Below, one piece after another: positions 24,338-35,950 of a stretch of 64,000 nucleotides of DNA (the stretch's first letter is position 1; every line of letters starts with the position of its first letter). The position numbers were made by a program, and so were the translations under genes. The stretch spans positions 5,083,900-5,147,899 of the forward strand of contig NC_031476.1 in the NCBI RefSeq assembly GCF_000006565.2, read 5' to 3'. The notes beneath the pieces are model-generated. The model did no database searches and was not told the DNA's origin. It worked only from the letters and a program-made list of their open reading frames with translations. Source of the DNA: Toxoplasma gondii ME49. Lineage: Eukaryota > Apicomplexa > Conoidasida > Eucoccidiorida > Sarcocystidae.

Positions 24338-26214
24338 CCTCTACACCAAGTTAAAGCAGGACTCCCGTGTTCTGTGCACAAACATTAAAGCGCGGCGCAA
24401 AACGCCGCATTTACAGCGTACGGATACCTTTGAGGAACAATGATGTAAGTATGAGTGTATCATCGACTAGTTGGGTCGTTGCCCAGTGAATCGCAGGCAC
24501 TGCCGTTGTTGAAGGGTTGTCCGTTAAAACGATTCACACAGACTCCGAAAAGCAATTAGCTTTCCGGCAAACGAAAATGCAGCAACACGTCAGTCGCCCT
24601 TCCCCCCCCCCGTCGTACCCAGGAGCAGTTAGCTCGCCAGCGTACTGTCATGCTGAATTTGCAAACATGATCGTCAACTCGAGCTGCCACAGAATCGCCG
24701 CTCGACCATCCAGGTGTGGCATTCGTGTAGGAAAAGATGCCTCTGAACAGATAAGGTGGCAGATGACGCATCTTGGCGTCCTTCAACAGATTATCGCCGA
24801 CAAGAGTAGACATATGCTTTCTGCGGGTCGCACGGTGACCCTGGGAATCGGGCCAGCTATTCCGGGGTCGCTGAGAAAAATTGCACGCGATGGAGAGGCA
24901 AGACTAAATTTCAAGCCTCTGTCTCGGGTCTGAAGGGTGCGCTTTCCGTTTGGAGCGTGAAACCCCACAAAGGTCTTCCCTGCATGTTGTAGAGGACTCA
25001 ACTTTCACCATTTCTGCCTCTCTGTGCTTTCGTGGACGAGAACTGTACTAAACAAGACCTTGGAGGGCGGCAACATGACCCCGGGTTGTACGTGAATAGG
25101 AGCCTCGGCTTATCACCAAAGAACGAGGCGGCAACGCCTTCTAGGGACGGAACGGCGGAATGGTGAGAACCGCACAGACAACAGTCCGTATTAGCTGGTC
25201 CTGTCTGAAATAGACTCAGAGACTTTCCACTGATGTCTGACTTTACGGTAATTTTGCGCTTGGTGGATGATGGTCTGGGGAGCTTTTCTTGCGTCCAAAA
25301 CTGTAGATTCCATTTTTTCCTGTCTGTTCGCGAGTTCGCTTCTCGCTGCTACTGCTGGTCGACGAGGGTAGACGACCGTCCGCTTTCCCGTGTATCTCGT
25401 AAAGGAACACTCATCCCGTTTTTTCTCCCAGGTTTGCACACGCCTCTTGCATTTTCCTGGGCTTGAATTTTGGGGCACCCATTGTTTTTTGCCTGCATGT
25501 TTGAAGCTCCTCTTCGACCAAACTCGATTACTTCTGACGGCGGTCGGCCGATTTGCCGCTGCCGCCACAGAAACTGCCGTCAAGTTTTTCAAGCCCAAGA
25601 GGGCGGACGATTCCCCCGGGTTCCACAGGAGCTGCTTCAAATCTGGAAAAGCGAGTCCAGCTGCAGAAAACGGTTTGTACCGATTTGTGCAGCTAGCGTT
25701 ACAGGCTCTTCCCCACGACTACCACTTCTTCCCCATCACCGGAGAACAGTCACCGACGAAGGTCGCTGTGAAGCAAATTCGGCGGTCATTTCCTGTGGCG
25801 ACATTCTGCAGTGCTGTGAATGTGTGTTGGGAACTAAATTGTTTCGATTTCGTCGAATACGCTCCCTCCATGACTCGAGGCGCCGCTCGTGCAAACTTCT
25901 CCCTGTGCATTGCCTGGCTTGGGTCCACGACGGAGTTAAACCCCTCGCTGGTGTGATGTGTCGTCGTTTGCCTACCTTGGCATTTTAAACGTGAACCTAC
26001 CAAGGCGACGTCCTGCTGTGGCAGCTCGTGGAATTCCTGGAAGCCGCCCCAGCTTCGCTGTCCCGGGCTCCGCGACGGCACCAAGTGGAACTGGTGAAAA
26101 GCACCTTGTGCTGGACAGCTGGAACAGCGTGACAACGCGAGATTTGAGGGCCGTGCTGAAGTGGTTTCTGCTCTGTGCGAAGAGGACAGCTTTTCCGAGA
26201 GGAAAGGAGCCGAA
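24338..26214. other. divergent promoter region between DERA and the SR factor gene
   Basis: This 1.9 kb separates two divergent start codons, so it should hold both promoters and 5' UTRs. Open frames on both strands (minus 25191-25640; plus 25390-25956 and 25470-25988) overlap each other and show no domain or splice logic. They look like chance openings in a C/T-rich leader. An 11-base C run is present at 24601-24611. No TGCATGC motif was found here. Confidence 0.5.
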
Positions 26215-29200
26215 ATGGCGACGGGCTGTTCGCTGTTGATCCGAAACCTCTGTTTCGAGACCTCGCCGGACAGAGTGCGTCAGATTTTCGAGAAGTTCGG
26301 TCGCGTCCGGGATGTCTACCTTCCTCTTGATCACTTCACCAAGCGCCCAAGGTGAGATTTCATCTCAGGAGAACTGGGGGAAATGTCCCTTTGGAGTGTA
26401 ACCGTTTCCAGCAATGTGGCCGAAGGACGACGTTCGATAAGATGATACAGATTCACTTCGACTACGCCCTTCGCTCTTGTACACGTAGAGAATGGAAAAG
26501 TATATCCCCAAACATCCGCGAACGTACAGGCACATAGGGTGTGTTTCTTGGAGTTGGTTGACAAAGACGTCATTGACATACGTGGGGGGAGGGGGCGGGC
26601 GGTAGAACTGAATGGTGTTCTGCGTGTAGAAGGGGATAGAAATGTTACAAGGTTCTCGCTTCGAAGGCGATCGTCTGCGCTGACTTTGTGCAGAGGACTT
26701 TCAGCTTCCCCAGATGCCAGTGAATAAGCGAAACCTTTCTCGAATGCTTGTTCCGCTTTTTGATTGCGTCACCAGTCACGCTGAAAACCTCTCACGAGGC
26801 GCTTGTCAGGTGGCGTGACTGTCTCCGCATGTCTCTGTACTCTGTGCGCGCGTCCAGGGGATTTGGCTTCGTTGAGTTCTACGAAGAGTCTACAGCGCAA
26901 GAGGCAATGCGGGAGATGGACAGAACGATGATCGACGGAAACGAAGTCCACGTCATCATCGCTCAAGACCGACGGAAGTCGGTATGTTCAGAACGCAGGA
27001 CTATCGGCCTAGAATGTGAAAAACGTGCATACTTCTAGCTGCTAGTCCTGCAGGTACTATGAGCCCTACTTGAAGAAGGAGAAAGGAGAATATACAAGGG
27101 AATGAATATATTGGTTTTTGTACAACGTGAATACAGGTATTGCTTTTTCACGCATACGCTGGATAACACAAACTTTCAGGCAAACAACTTGATAATCTGC
27201 TCCAACCCGCCGTGGCAAACTCAGGCATTGACTGTCGAAAGAGCGAGGCTTCTATTCGCTCTCCAAAGTATTACAGTGTCTTTCCTTGTCTCGGTAGTTG
27301 AATCGCATAAAGCGCTCCTTTGTAGATGATCGTACCTCGTGTTTGTGTGTAACTTGACATCTGTACAGCCGGAGACGATGCGCCGTCATCTGGAGCAGAC
27401 AAGACGCGGAGGCGCGTAAGTGAAATAATGAGAGAGAATGCGTACGTGGGTGGGTGTTTTGCAAAAAAATCTAGAGCAAAAGTTGTCTGATTCGGAACAA
27501 CTTTGTATCGCATTTCCTTAATCCTTTCGTTCCTGAGTGCAACAGAAGAGACGGGTGGCTGTAGTGAGGACGACGTCTGTTTCGACAGAGGCTTGTGGTC
27601 TTTATCAAGGGAAGGATATTTTTAGGAAAATAAGCGATTTCCAGGTGTTTCGACTTGAGTCGAAATCTCTTCGCATTCCGCATGCACTGCTTTGATCCAG
27701 GCGACGCACAGTAGAAGGGGGACAGCAGAGTAAAGGTGGAGGAAAGGTAGACACATGGGGGTTTCCTGAAGGCGCTGGTAGTCGCGGAGGAACTCGTGGA
27801 GTCCAATGCGACATTGTGATGATGGCATTCTGCTGCGCTTCGTTTCGAGAATAACGATCGACATTTCTGTGAAGTGGGCGTTGTTTATAGGTTCGTTCGA
27901 GAGAACAGGGGGTGCGACTGTGGAAGTCGTGTATTCGAGTGCACAGTCTTTTGGCGGCGCGTGTTTTTTGATGTCCGCTTAGACCCGACAGAGATTTTCG
28001 CCGAAGGGATGACTTTCGCGGCGGCCGGGGCTACGCGCGAGGAGACATTCGAGAGGTCGACATTCGCTATGCAGAGGCGAATGGGATGCGTCCAGGCGAC
28101 TGGGGACCTGGGGGAGGCATGCGAGGGTATCCTCCCGTGAGTCGTCGAAGCCGGTCGCCGCGTGCACGAGGAAGGAGGAGCCACTCTCGAGAATACGAGT
28201 ACGGCTAGCACAAGACTGCGTTTGCTTGAAGAATGTCTGAGATCCGAATGCGTTCGCCGAAGGTGCCGAGACTGCGATGCGTACCTCGCCTTTGTTCTGT
28301 CGCCTAGAGATTGAAGAGCAAGACAGCAGCCGAAGACAGAGACGTGTACCGGACAGTGTCAGCTTGCCGTATCAGCCGAAGAGAGAAAGAAGAGAGAAGA
28401 CTGAGCTGGAAGTGACCAGTAGCCAGAGAACGGGATCTTGAGTGAAGAAGCTTTCGTCGCGGAGAGAGAAGGCAGGGCGACAGAGATGCACACCAGGTGT
28501 CAGAATGTAGACGGTGAATGCACGCGTGTTCAGCATTGCCTGGTCGTTGACAAAGGAAGGTGGAAGACTTCGCGTTTTTCAGAGAGCACTCCGCAAGACC
28601 AGGCCGTTTCCAAACGCGGGGCGAAGGTCGCCGAGAATGACTGGGGGAAGTGCATAACCGGGCAAAGGACATAGAGCTTAGGACGAAAGATGGAGAAAGT
28701 CACAAACAGCTCGAGTCACTACTGGAAGGCGTCCAGCGTAAAACAACACACAAGAGACAAAACCGAAGGCACGAGTCGGGCAGGAAGCAGCAAAAAGGAC
28801 TGAGCAAATGGGGAGGCACAAGGTGCACTGAAAGGTTCAGGGTTCGCAGACGCGTCGCCTGAGAGAAGGGCCTGGAGACATCGAAGAGGGAACAGATACT
28901 GAAATGCCGGTCGAAGTATCTTCGGTCTTTTCTCGCTGTCTTAGACGTAAGGAATACGCCAGTTTTTGTTGCGCTCCACGCACTCTGTTGGCCATCCACA
29001 GCGAGCGAGCTATCGCATCTCGCGACGTCTGGCCTGTGGTTAACTTCCGCATTTCGTAGGGTTCGGATGCATGCAATGCAATTTAGGGTTCTGCGTCTTC
29101 GCTAGAGGTGTTGAAAACAATATTGATTTCCTCTGTGTAATCGGCTGCTTGCTGCTACGAGAATGGCCGTCTTCTGGACGCTAGTCGCGATTTGTTTCAG

Positions 29201-29354
29201 GCGCGCATGCGAAATGTTTCTTTTGCGTATCCTGTGCTCTTTGTGCTGCAGCAGTTCTCGGTATCGGCGCGACGGCTACGATAGGCCACGATATGACAGA
29301 GGCCCTCACGACGGCTACTCCAGGTCATACCGGGGGCGCTCCCGCTCTCGATAA
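26215..29354 (+). CDS. SR-type splicing factor: RRM plus short RS tail (5 exons)
   Basis: Predicted exons: 26215-26351, 26858-26981, 27369-27415, 27983-28198 and 29252-29354, phase-consistent, giving 208 residues. The start is MATGCSLLIRNL in GAAATGG context. One RRM fills residues ~5-85, with RNP2 LLIRNL (7-12) and RNP1 RGFGFVEF (46-53). It is followed by a linker (PETMRRHLEQTRRGG), an Arg/Gly/Asp-rich stretch, SRRSRSPRARGRRSHSREY and the terminal SRSYRGRSRSR. The RRM and the block after it resemble SCL30/SCL33-type and SRSF10-like proteins more than two-RRM SR proteins. The expected role is nuclear: binding exonic RNA and recruiting U1/U2 components, with Ser residues in the RS tail phosphorylated by SRPK/CLK kinases. 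Reading through the exon 4 donor (28199) reaches TAG at 28206 and gives a slightly shorter but still RS-type C-terminus, so intron 4 could be an alternative-splicing switch. A donor-like GTGAGT also lies inside exon 4 at ~28137. Confidence 0.85.
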
Positions 29355-31643
29355 ATCGTCAATTACACTCCTACTTCCTCTTTTCTTTGAGTGTTCCCTC
29401 GCCGTGTGTACGATGTGTTTTCTTCGCTTTTTAACGTGGCATGTTCCGTGCTGGACTCGTAACTTCGGATGGAGGAGCTACTGTGTTTTGCCGCCTCTTT
29501 TCATCCGGTTGACGTCTTGAGGCGGGCGTACACAGTAAAGTGACTGGCGACTCGCTACCAGAAAAGGTTCTTCTCTACTTCCTCCACGTCCATTTTGTGT
29601 CGAAAGTGTAGGTTTGCCTGGTGGAGGCAGGCATGTGTCAAGTAGATGTATGTTATGTTCTCTGAACGACTGAGTCGTTGTATTATACACTGGAGTCTCC
29701 TGTCTCTCTCGGGCGTTCTTATCGGAATCAACTTGAGACAGAGCGCCCAGACCCTGCGTGTACATACAACAATGAAACGTATTATCTGAACACGTGTTCC
29801 TTCTGGAGCGTCATTTGGAAAGAGAAGCAAAATTGTGAGAGAAATCCTTCTTCGGAGCTTCTGGGAAAGCAGATCGGTGTGACATGCTTAAATGTCAGAG
29901 ACCAAGCACTAAATTTGCAGGTTTGGCAAAGCACTGTATACACAGGATATGAGCAGTTTGCCTGGTATGAAGAGTGAAGAAAGTGCAGCAGCTGCAGCGG
30001 ACATCACGAGGTTGCTTACAGCAGCTGTGGAACATCTGCCTTGCAGCATGTGGCCGTCGCATCATGGTCAGTCCCGGTGTTCTTTGAGATACACAAAGGG
30101 TCTCGCACGGGGAAACAAGTCAACGCGTGAGTAGTAGTATGTTTCTACAGCGTTAATGCCTGTTCCCCAACAGATCGGTTAGCATACAATTGTAATGCAG
30201 GGATGGGCTGGCGATACGATATGTGGCAACAGCATACAGTGGCCTCACGACGACAGCCAATCGTAGCCCGGTTAAAGTACCCCAATTCCAAGTTGATTCG
30301 TTTGGTCCACATCCCACAATTAATGCGGTTGAATATGCACTATTTTCAGACAGTTTCTCAATGCGATGTCGCCTGCTAGCGACGTCGGTGAGAAGCGGAA
30401 GTGTTGAGGTTTTCAGGGCTGGGTAAAACGAGTACAGGAAAGCTGGAGGTCGAGGCCACAGTGGGACCAAGACCAGCTTTGGGCTATCGTATGTGTCTTC
30501 TCATTCAATTGCTAGTTTTCCCGCTGGAATTTGAAAAACACACGCATTCAGCATGACAGTTGTCCCTCAGTTCCACACTCACTTCGAAACACACATCGAT
30601 CTTACGTAGCAGTCCTCAGTATTCCGCAGCAACATAACAATACCAGATATGTTATCTGACCATGGGTGGTGCCAGCATTATAGAAACGGCAAGACTGTGC
30701 GGTGTAACGTGGCTATGTGAAGTAATAGAGAGACGCCACACACATCATTACGCCACGCGGTCTTTCATCGGCCCTACTGCAGACCATGTAGGGAATTAAG
30801 AAAATGAGATCTAACAGACGCCTTTAACTCGGAAACTCTGTTGCTCCGGTGTCCAAGAGCAGCTATCTTATGAGGTCGGGGACATTTCTTTGCAAATCTG
30901 GTCTGCCACGATGCCAGATGCCAGTAAACGCGTATGGTCAACAGCCATATCCCCTCGTCCCAATTCTTGGAGGCTGCCGCGTACGAAATTTAAGACACTG
31001 CTAAGAGTCAAGCGATGCAGAGTACGCATCTATATCGGTGTAAGACCTACAATGGGTTTCACGCTTTGAAAAACCTCATTTCTTCACTTATTTTGAGTAG
31101 CGTTCGTCTCTGTAGACGATCCCGAGGATTCTTTTTCCCAGCGTGTTGCACCACAGGGGACCTGCATGCAACCATCCCGTCCATTCCTTGCATGCAGACT
31201 TGGCCACCGCACTCTGAATGATCCTCGGACGTTGCACTTTCAGATAGATAACGGCGTACCCAGATCATTTGGTCGCTGAAACTGAAACATGAGTGACCAG
31301 AAAACATTTGCTGGTGCTTTGTGTTGGATCTACTTGAAATGTAGCGGACCGCAGGTGCCAGCAAACTACCGGCCAGACACAGCTTACAACGGTGTTTCAC
31401 CAGTTTACAGGCCATAAGGCGACAACCTGTTACCTATACGGGGTTCATGCCTTGAATCAGTTGATCTGTCACCATTCAGAAGGGCTGATTTTGTTTCGTT
31501 TATGGTCTTCAGTCCTCGTACGTGCAGCTCAGCGCTAGAAAGCGAGGCTGTTGTGGCGGCATGCGTATTCCGAGGCCTACGGTTCGTGAGTGAACATCTT
31601 ACAGGTGCGTGAAAGATAGGATCAAATTCCATATTTATGCTCA
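29355..31643. other. intergenic region, no supported gene
   Basis: This 2.3 kb should include the 3' UTR of the SR factor gene. Short frames on both strands (plus 29678-29977; minus 29478-29765 and 31059-31415) show no domain, start context or splice signals. Two TGCATGCA motifs lie at 31163-31196. No RNA gene was recognised. Confidence 0.5.
31163..31196. promoter_or_regulatory. pair of TGCATGCA motifs
   Basis: Two TGCATGCA copies at 31163-31170 and 31189-31196 are spaced 26 bases start to start. They lie about 450-480 bases upstream of the candidate ATG at 31644. Closely paired copies are less likely by chance than a single copy and support a promoter for the downstream candidate gene. Confidence 0.4.
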
Positions 31644-33074
31644 ATGTTCTGCTCCACTGTAGCCACTCTTCAAGGCCTTTCCCGGCCAAGTGGGCATTTC
31701 TGGGTGGAGACACGTAAGGCGTTGTGTCGTCGTCTTCTTGCGCGGAAGGGAACAGACAGACTGCTTTGCTGCCAGCATGAACCCCAGTTCTCCTCAGAGG
31801 CAGGAGCCCATGGAAGCCTCTCCATTCCTTCGGACCTAAGAGCTAGAATTAGCTGCGGTGACGACTCTCTTTGCGAGTCACCATGCCTTCTCGAGCTGTA
31901 TTCGGGATTCGGGCATCAAGGCGTGGCGGCGGCTGAGCTGCCCCCGGTGTCCCCCACTTCAGTTGGCGTTGAGAAGAAAAGGAAAATAAGCTGTGGTGGC
32001 CGTTCCCACTCTTCCGATCGGCACATGGCTTGCCTTTCTTTACGTGAAGGCCCTTCTCCGGGCACTGGATCCGTCAGACGCATGCAGTCGAGCGGAACCG
32101 TAAGATCTACTGGACACCCGGCGATTTGTGGTGGTGCAGCTGTCTCAATCCCAGACGGACATGGTGACTGTTTGATGCACCATCAATTTCTGAGAGATTC
32201 CAGGCGGTCTGAGAGGAAACGTTTCCTAGTGTTCGAAGGCCGTAATCGCTGCAACGAAACTGCACTCGCTTCTAGGGTGACCATGAATGCATCAGCACTG
32301 TCTTCTTCTGGGCAGCTGAACACAGGTGACCCATTTCCACACCTTTCGTGGAGGATCTTTTCTGTCCGGACTGTCGCCTTTTCTGGCGTCCGTCGTTTCT
32401 CATGGCGCGCTGTATCTTGTGCCAGGAGCACGACGTCGAACGACCGGTCAGTTACGGAATTTGATGTGCACAACTCCGACTCTCCATGTAACCGAGGATG
32501 GTCCACGCGTTTGGAACAATGTTCTCCTAGCGTTTTTGGCCACCTCGTCTCCCCGTCGGATTTGGATGTTTCCAAGCTGCTATCCTGTAGAGCCCTTGGC
32601 TCTGCAACTTCCCACCTCGTGCGGTCGCCGTCTGCGAGCTCCGCAGACCTTGACCGCTTCCATCACCTTTACCACGGTCACACTGACGCCTCTGCGTTTT
32701 TCCTTTCTCCGTTTTTTTCCGACTTTAAGACGCAGTCGTCGATGTTGCGCAGTTATCTGAGTCCAATCCCGTTTGACGGTGAAGTGTTAAGCAACGTGGG
32801 GGTGCGGTGGGCGAATGGTAAGAATTGTGCGACTGAGGCTATTCCAGAGGCAGATAAGATGCCACGTTTGCCCCCGGGAGGGATGATTCCACCGCTGCCG
32901 CCTGGTGGAACCGAGCCACTTTTGCCGCCTGGAGGGACTTTGCCACTTGTGCCACCCGGAGGTCCTCCGCTTCCGCTTTTACTGCGATGGCGGCCGAAGA
33001 AAAGTTACAAAAAGAGGACGATGGGGTTGCCGTCGACGAAAGCGCGCAGACGGTGGGCGCAAATGCGGCGGTGA
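31644..33074 (+). CDS. candidate uncharacterised Ser/Arg-rich protein with PPGG repeats
   Basis: This single uninterrupted 476-codon frame begins at ATG 31644 and ends in TGA at 33072-33074. No domain was recognised. The composition is Ser-, Arg- and Cys-rich and has no clear globular core. Residues ~409-444 are four tandem nine-residue repeats built on [LV]PPGG, followed by a strongly basic tail (RWRPKKSYKKR, then KARRRWAQMRR). The length of the frame, the paired TGCATGCA motifs upstream and the repeat favour a real gene. Against it: plain start context, no homology by eye, and a good donor GTAAGA at ~32819 that could splice out the repeat. A second frame from ATG 32987 in good context (GCGATGGCGG) overlaps the 3' end and encodes 86 residues starting MAAEEKLQKEDDG with a CCLCG motif. 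Only one of the two may be used. Confidence 0.4.
   Translation: MFCSTVATLQGLSRPSGHFWVETRKALCRRLLARKGTDRLLCCQHEPQFSSEAGAHGSLSIPSDLRARISCGDDSLCESPCLLELYSGFGHQGVAAAELPPVSPTSVGVEKKRKISCGGRSHSSDRHMACLSLREGPSPGTGSVRRMQSSGTVRSTGHPAICGGAAVSIPDGHGDCLMHHQFLRDSRRSERKRFLVFEGRNRCNETALASRVTMNASALSSSGQLNTGDPFPHLSWRIFSVRTVAFSGVRRFSWRAVSCARSTTSNDRSVTEFDVHNSDSPCNRGWSTRLEQCSPSVFGHLVSPSDLDVSKLLSCRALGSATSHLVRSPSASSADLDRFHHLYHGHTDASAFFLSPFFSDFKTQSSMLRSYLSPIPFDGEVLSNVGVRWANGKNCATEAIPEADKMPRLPPGGMIPPLPPGGTEPLLPPGGTLPLVPPGGPPLPLLLRWRPKKSYKKRTMGLPSTKARRRWAQMRR
32868..32975 (+). repeat. four 27-bp coding repeats (PPGG type)
   Basis: Four adjacent 27-bp units translate as LPPGGMIPP, LPPGGTEPL, LPPGGTLPL and VPPGGPPLP. 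The DNA copies have diverged at several positions, mostly in the second half of the unit, while PPGG is kept in all four. This suggests the amino-acid motif is constrained in this frame. Confidence 0.75.
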
Positions 33075-35101
33075 AGAGCATGTCGGTTTGTTGCCTGTGT
33101 GGAAACGGCTTCGCGAGGCTAGAGTGCGGGCTCTTCATCCGGTCTGTCGCGATGCCTATCGCAGGGAGTGCCAGGAACGGAGTCGCTCTGTATCTCAAAG
33201 TCTGCTGTCGCATCTGTCACATGATGCTTGTTCGCAGTTTCATCTGACGTCTTGGGCATTTGACACGGACGTCGGGACAACAAATAGACGTTGGAAACCC
33301 AAATTTTTTTAGCCGATCAAGTGGTTGTGGCATCACTTCACAGTGGAGATATTTCTAGAAAGGAGGGCAGCTAGTTTTTGCTCAATTGATGGGGGGGCCT
33401 AGTCACAGTTGTGGAAGAATGGCGACCGCATGTAGCGCGGAATACCCGCCACACTTCGAGCAGGCTGCAAGACTGTTACGGATCAAATAATCATTCTGAC
33501 ATTTTGTCAAAGCCGACCACGCGGAAAATCTCATTGTTGTTTGGCTGGAACAAGAGTCAACAGGACGCAAGTGTCCCCTACTCAGTAGGAGTGTCTTTGA
33601 CATTAAGTTACTGGATAGAGGATGCATTTTCATCCAGAAACTCGTCTGCCTATGACCACCGCACACACTAGGTGCCATCTTGTTTTAAGGTGTCTGTTTA
33701 ACTGTAGCAGCCAGATAGCGTCTTCGTGGGCATGTTGCTGTAGCGTTTGCGCGACGGCGACATTATAACGTCCTTATGTAGTTAAACAGGACGCCCACGG
33801 TCGAAACAGGCACTTTTCAATACAAACGCTTCCTTCGCTCGCACTCGGTGCAACCGTAGGTCTGCCGCGACTGCCTTTCTTTGTCGGTGGTCGAGTCAGA
33901 CCAGTTTTGATTACTCTCTGCGCAAGTCAACGTCAGCGATACGGCTATCGTGAATTTTGCTGATGATGTGCATCAAGGAGGCGGGTCGGGTAGAAGTCGA
34001 TTGTTATTGGATGAAACTGGATTACTTCTTTGAATGGCAATCCTCCTAAGAGATTTGTGAGACTGCAGCAGCCGACACACCTTTCACTAAGGTGCCGCAA
34101 GTATGGCAACCTGAAACGGATTGAACAACGGTTTTTATGTTCTCCCTCTTTACTCCATGAGACTGGCGAACATGGTGGAGGGGGTGGGCCCACAAGAACC
34201 AGAAAGGAGAAAAACATGGGAAGAGTAATCAGGTTTCTCTGCACTCCTGTTGGCTGCACCCGGCGGGCTGGAAGTAAAGGAGGATGGCCAGTGTGTTTTT
34301 TGGTCACAGTACTACCGGCATGAGCACATCTGAGGTGCTTTGCAGCGGAGCACAGCTTTGGAGTGTGAGAGTCAACTATAGCACAACAGACGCGTTGTTT
34401 TCGCCATTGTCAGAGAAAGAAGGCAACGAATGCCCAGCATTTGAGCTGGTTTGTGGATTTCAAGGTCGTCAGTTTGTTCGGAGTAGATGTTTTAGAGCGG
34501 GACACTTTTGTCACAGTTGTTGCCTTGTCTGTGGAAGACACAACACCTTTTTGAATTATAGTGTTGTCTTCCGTTCCCTCTTTGCCGAATATATATTGCT
34601 GGGTTCCCTATTCTTCACACCCGATGGCTTATGCTTGAAGTGCGATCAATATCCCGGCATGACTGATTCACATGACAAACTTGGTAGCATATCGCCTTGG
34701 CGCCACGCTGCTTCCTTCTTGTTACGTGTTTCGTTTCGTCTGCTACTCTCTGGCTCATTACCTTGCGTGACCCGAAAGTAGGGGAGACACTGAAATTTAC
34801 CCTCTTACGTATTACAAGCAGATAATTGTATACTGTACAGCGCCGGGTGGGGCGTCCACAGCTACAGAAAGCTCCAGCTGATTTTCCACCGTGGCCGTTC
34901 GATCCCCCAAAGCATCATTCCATAAAGGCGTTTCAGCTTCTCGCACCCTCCGTGCCTGTCCGGTGTTCGCAGTTTCCCACGGGCGGAACATCGTTTCATC
35001 CTGCTCGGTGAACGAATGTCATGAGCTGGTCGGTGGTTCCCTTATCGTACGGCCCACCGCTTTATTTCTCACCAGTGTGACTTCCAGCTCAGCCGCCTGC
35101 C
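33075..35101. other. intergenic region, no supported gene
   Basis: The frame from ATG 32987 (86 codons, CCLCG near its middle) runs into this stretch to 33247. A plus-strand frame at 34284-34781 is Cys-rich (CFRAGHFCHSCCLVCG) but resembles no zinc-finger spacing I know. No exon chain, RNA gene or repeat was identified. Confidence 0.4.
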
Positions 35102-35950
35102 ATGACTGAAGTGCCCCCTGCAGTTGAAGCGACCGGTGCACCACGGAGTTTCAATCTGAGATGTTTCTTCCGGTTGCTCACACGTAGAGAACTCAGACGT
35201 ACGGAGTCAAAACACACGAAGATGTCCAAGCTAGTTCGTCTCGGTTCCGGGCCTGGTGAGCCTGCGAGCATTGAGCGTAGCAGTCAGTCAGCTTCTCGGT
35301 TCAATTTCAAAGGGACGCGGGAACGTCGTTTATCTGGCATGTGTAGCCAGCTGTTCAGGACAGCAAATTCAGCGATATCCGGAGGGGAGCGTGCTCCGGC
35401 AGGTGAATCAAATAACATTGTTTCTTGGACTCTGCGAGATCCCGATGAGGAAACTGTCCACAGTTTTCATAATCCTGATGGAAAAATCAATGACCCAAGA
35501 AGCCTTGGAAGTCGTGTTCCCTGTCTTGCTTCAATGCGGCCGAAAGCACAGTTTTGCAGCCTAAGAGGCGAAGATGCGGCCAGTCATCTTTTCTGCATAC
35601 GTCTGCCCGTCCGCCCTCGACGGAGCAGTGCACCGACGGATGGTGACCGGCACACTTTTAGGAGTTTCGAAGGTGTAAGTTATGGCCGTTCAAATCTAAA
35701 CGGCATGTGGCCATCTCGCTTCAGAACTTGTGAGCACGAGCATCCAATAAGAAGTAGTAGCTACGCAGGTGATTTGACTGCCGACGAATCCAAAGGGGAT
35801 CTGCGGCTTCCCATTCCCGTCCGACGAACTATTCAAGACGGTCCACGCGGACCCAATCTCTCCCTGCAAGGGCAAACGTGTATAGATGTGAGTTCGTGGG
35901 CAGGATTAACGCCGTCCCACGCCGAGGAGGCAAATCAAGACATCTTATAG
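35102..35950 (+). CDS. candidate uncharacterised basic Ser-rich protein, possibly a first exon
   Basis: A 282-codon frame opens at ATG 35102 (context TGCCATGA) with MTEVPPAVEATGAPRS. It is Arg/Ser-rich with no recognised domain, signal peptide or membrane span. A near-perfect donor (GGT|GTAAGTTATGG) at 35675 falls in phase 0, so the coding exon may stop at 35674 after 191 codons and continue elsewhere. A possible acceptor at ~36896 (TTTTCAG|GTAACG) is also phase 0 but adds only ~26 residues. Without that splice the frame ends in TAG at 35948-35950. No function can be proposed. Confidence 0.4.
   Translation: MTEVPPAVEATGAPRSFNLRCFFRLLTRRELRRTESKHTKMSKLVRLGSGPGEPASIERSSQSASRFNFKGTRERRLSGMCSQLFRTANSAISGGERAPAGESNNIVSWTLRDPDEETVHSFHNPDGKINDPRSLGSRVPCLASMRPKAQFCSLRGEDAASHLFCIRLPVRPRRSSAPTDGDRHTFRSFEGVSYGRSNLNGMWPSRFRTCEHEHPIRSSSYAGDLTADESKGDLRLPIPVRRTIQDGPRGPNLSLQGQTCIDVSSWAGLTPSHAEEANQDIL

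Noticed and set aside
25191..25988. Frames of 149-188 codons on both strands between DERA and the SR factor gene
   Set aside because: They overlap each other, have no recognisable domain, and sit where the divergent 5' UTRs are expected.
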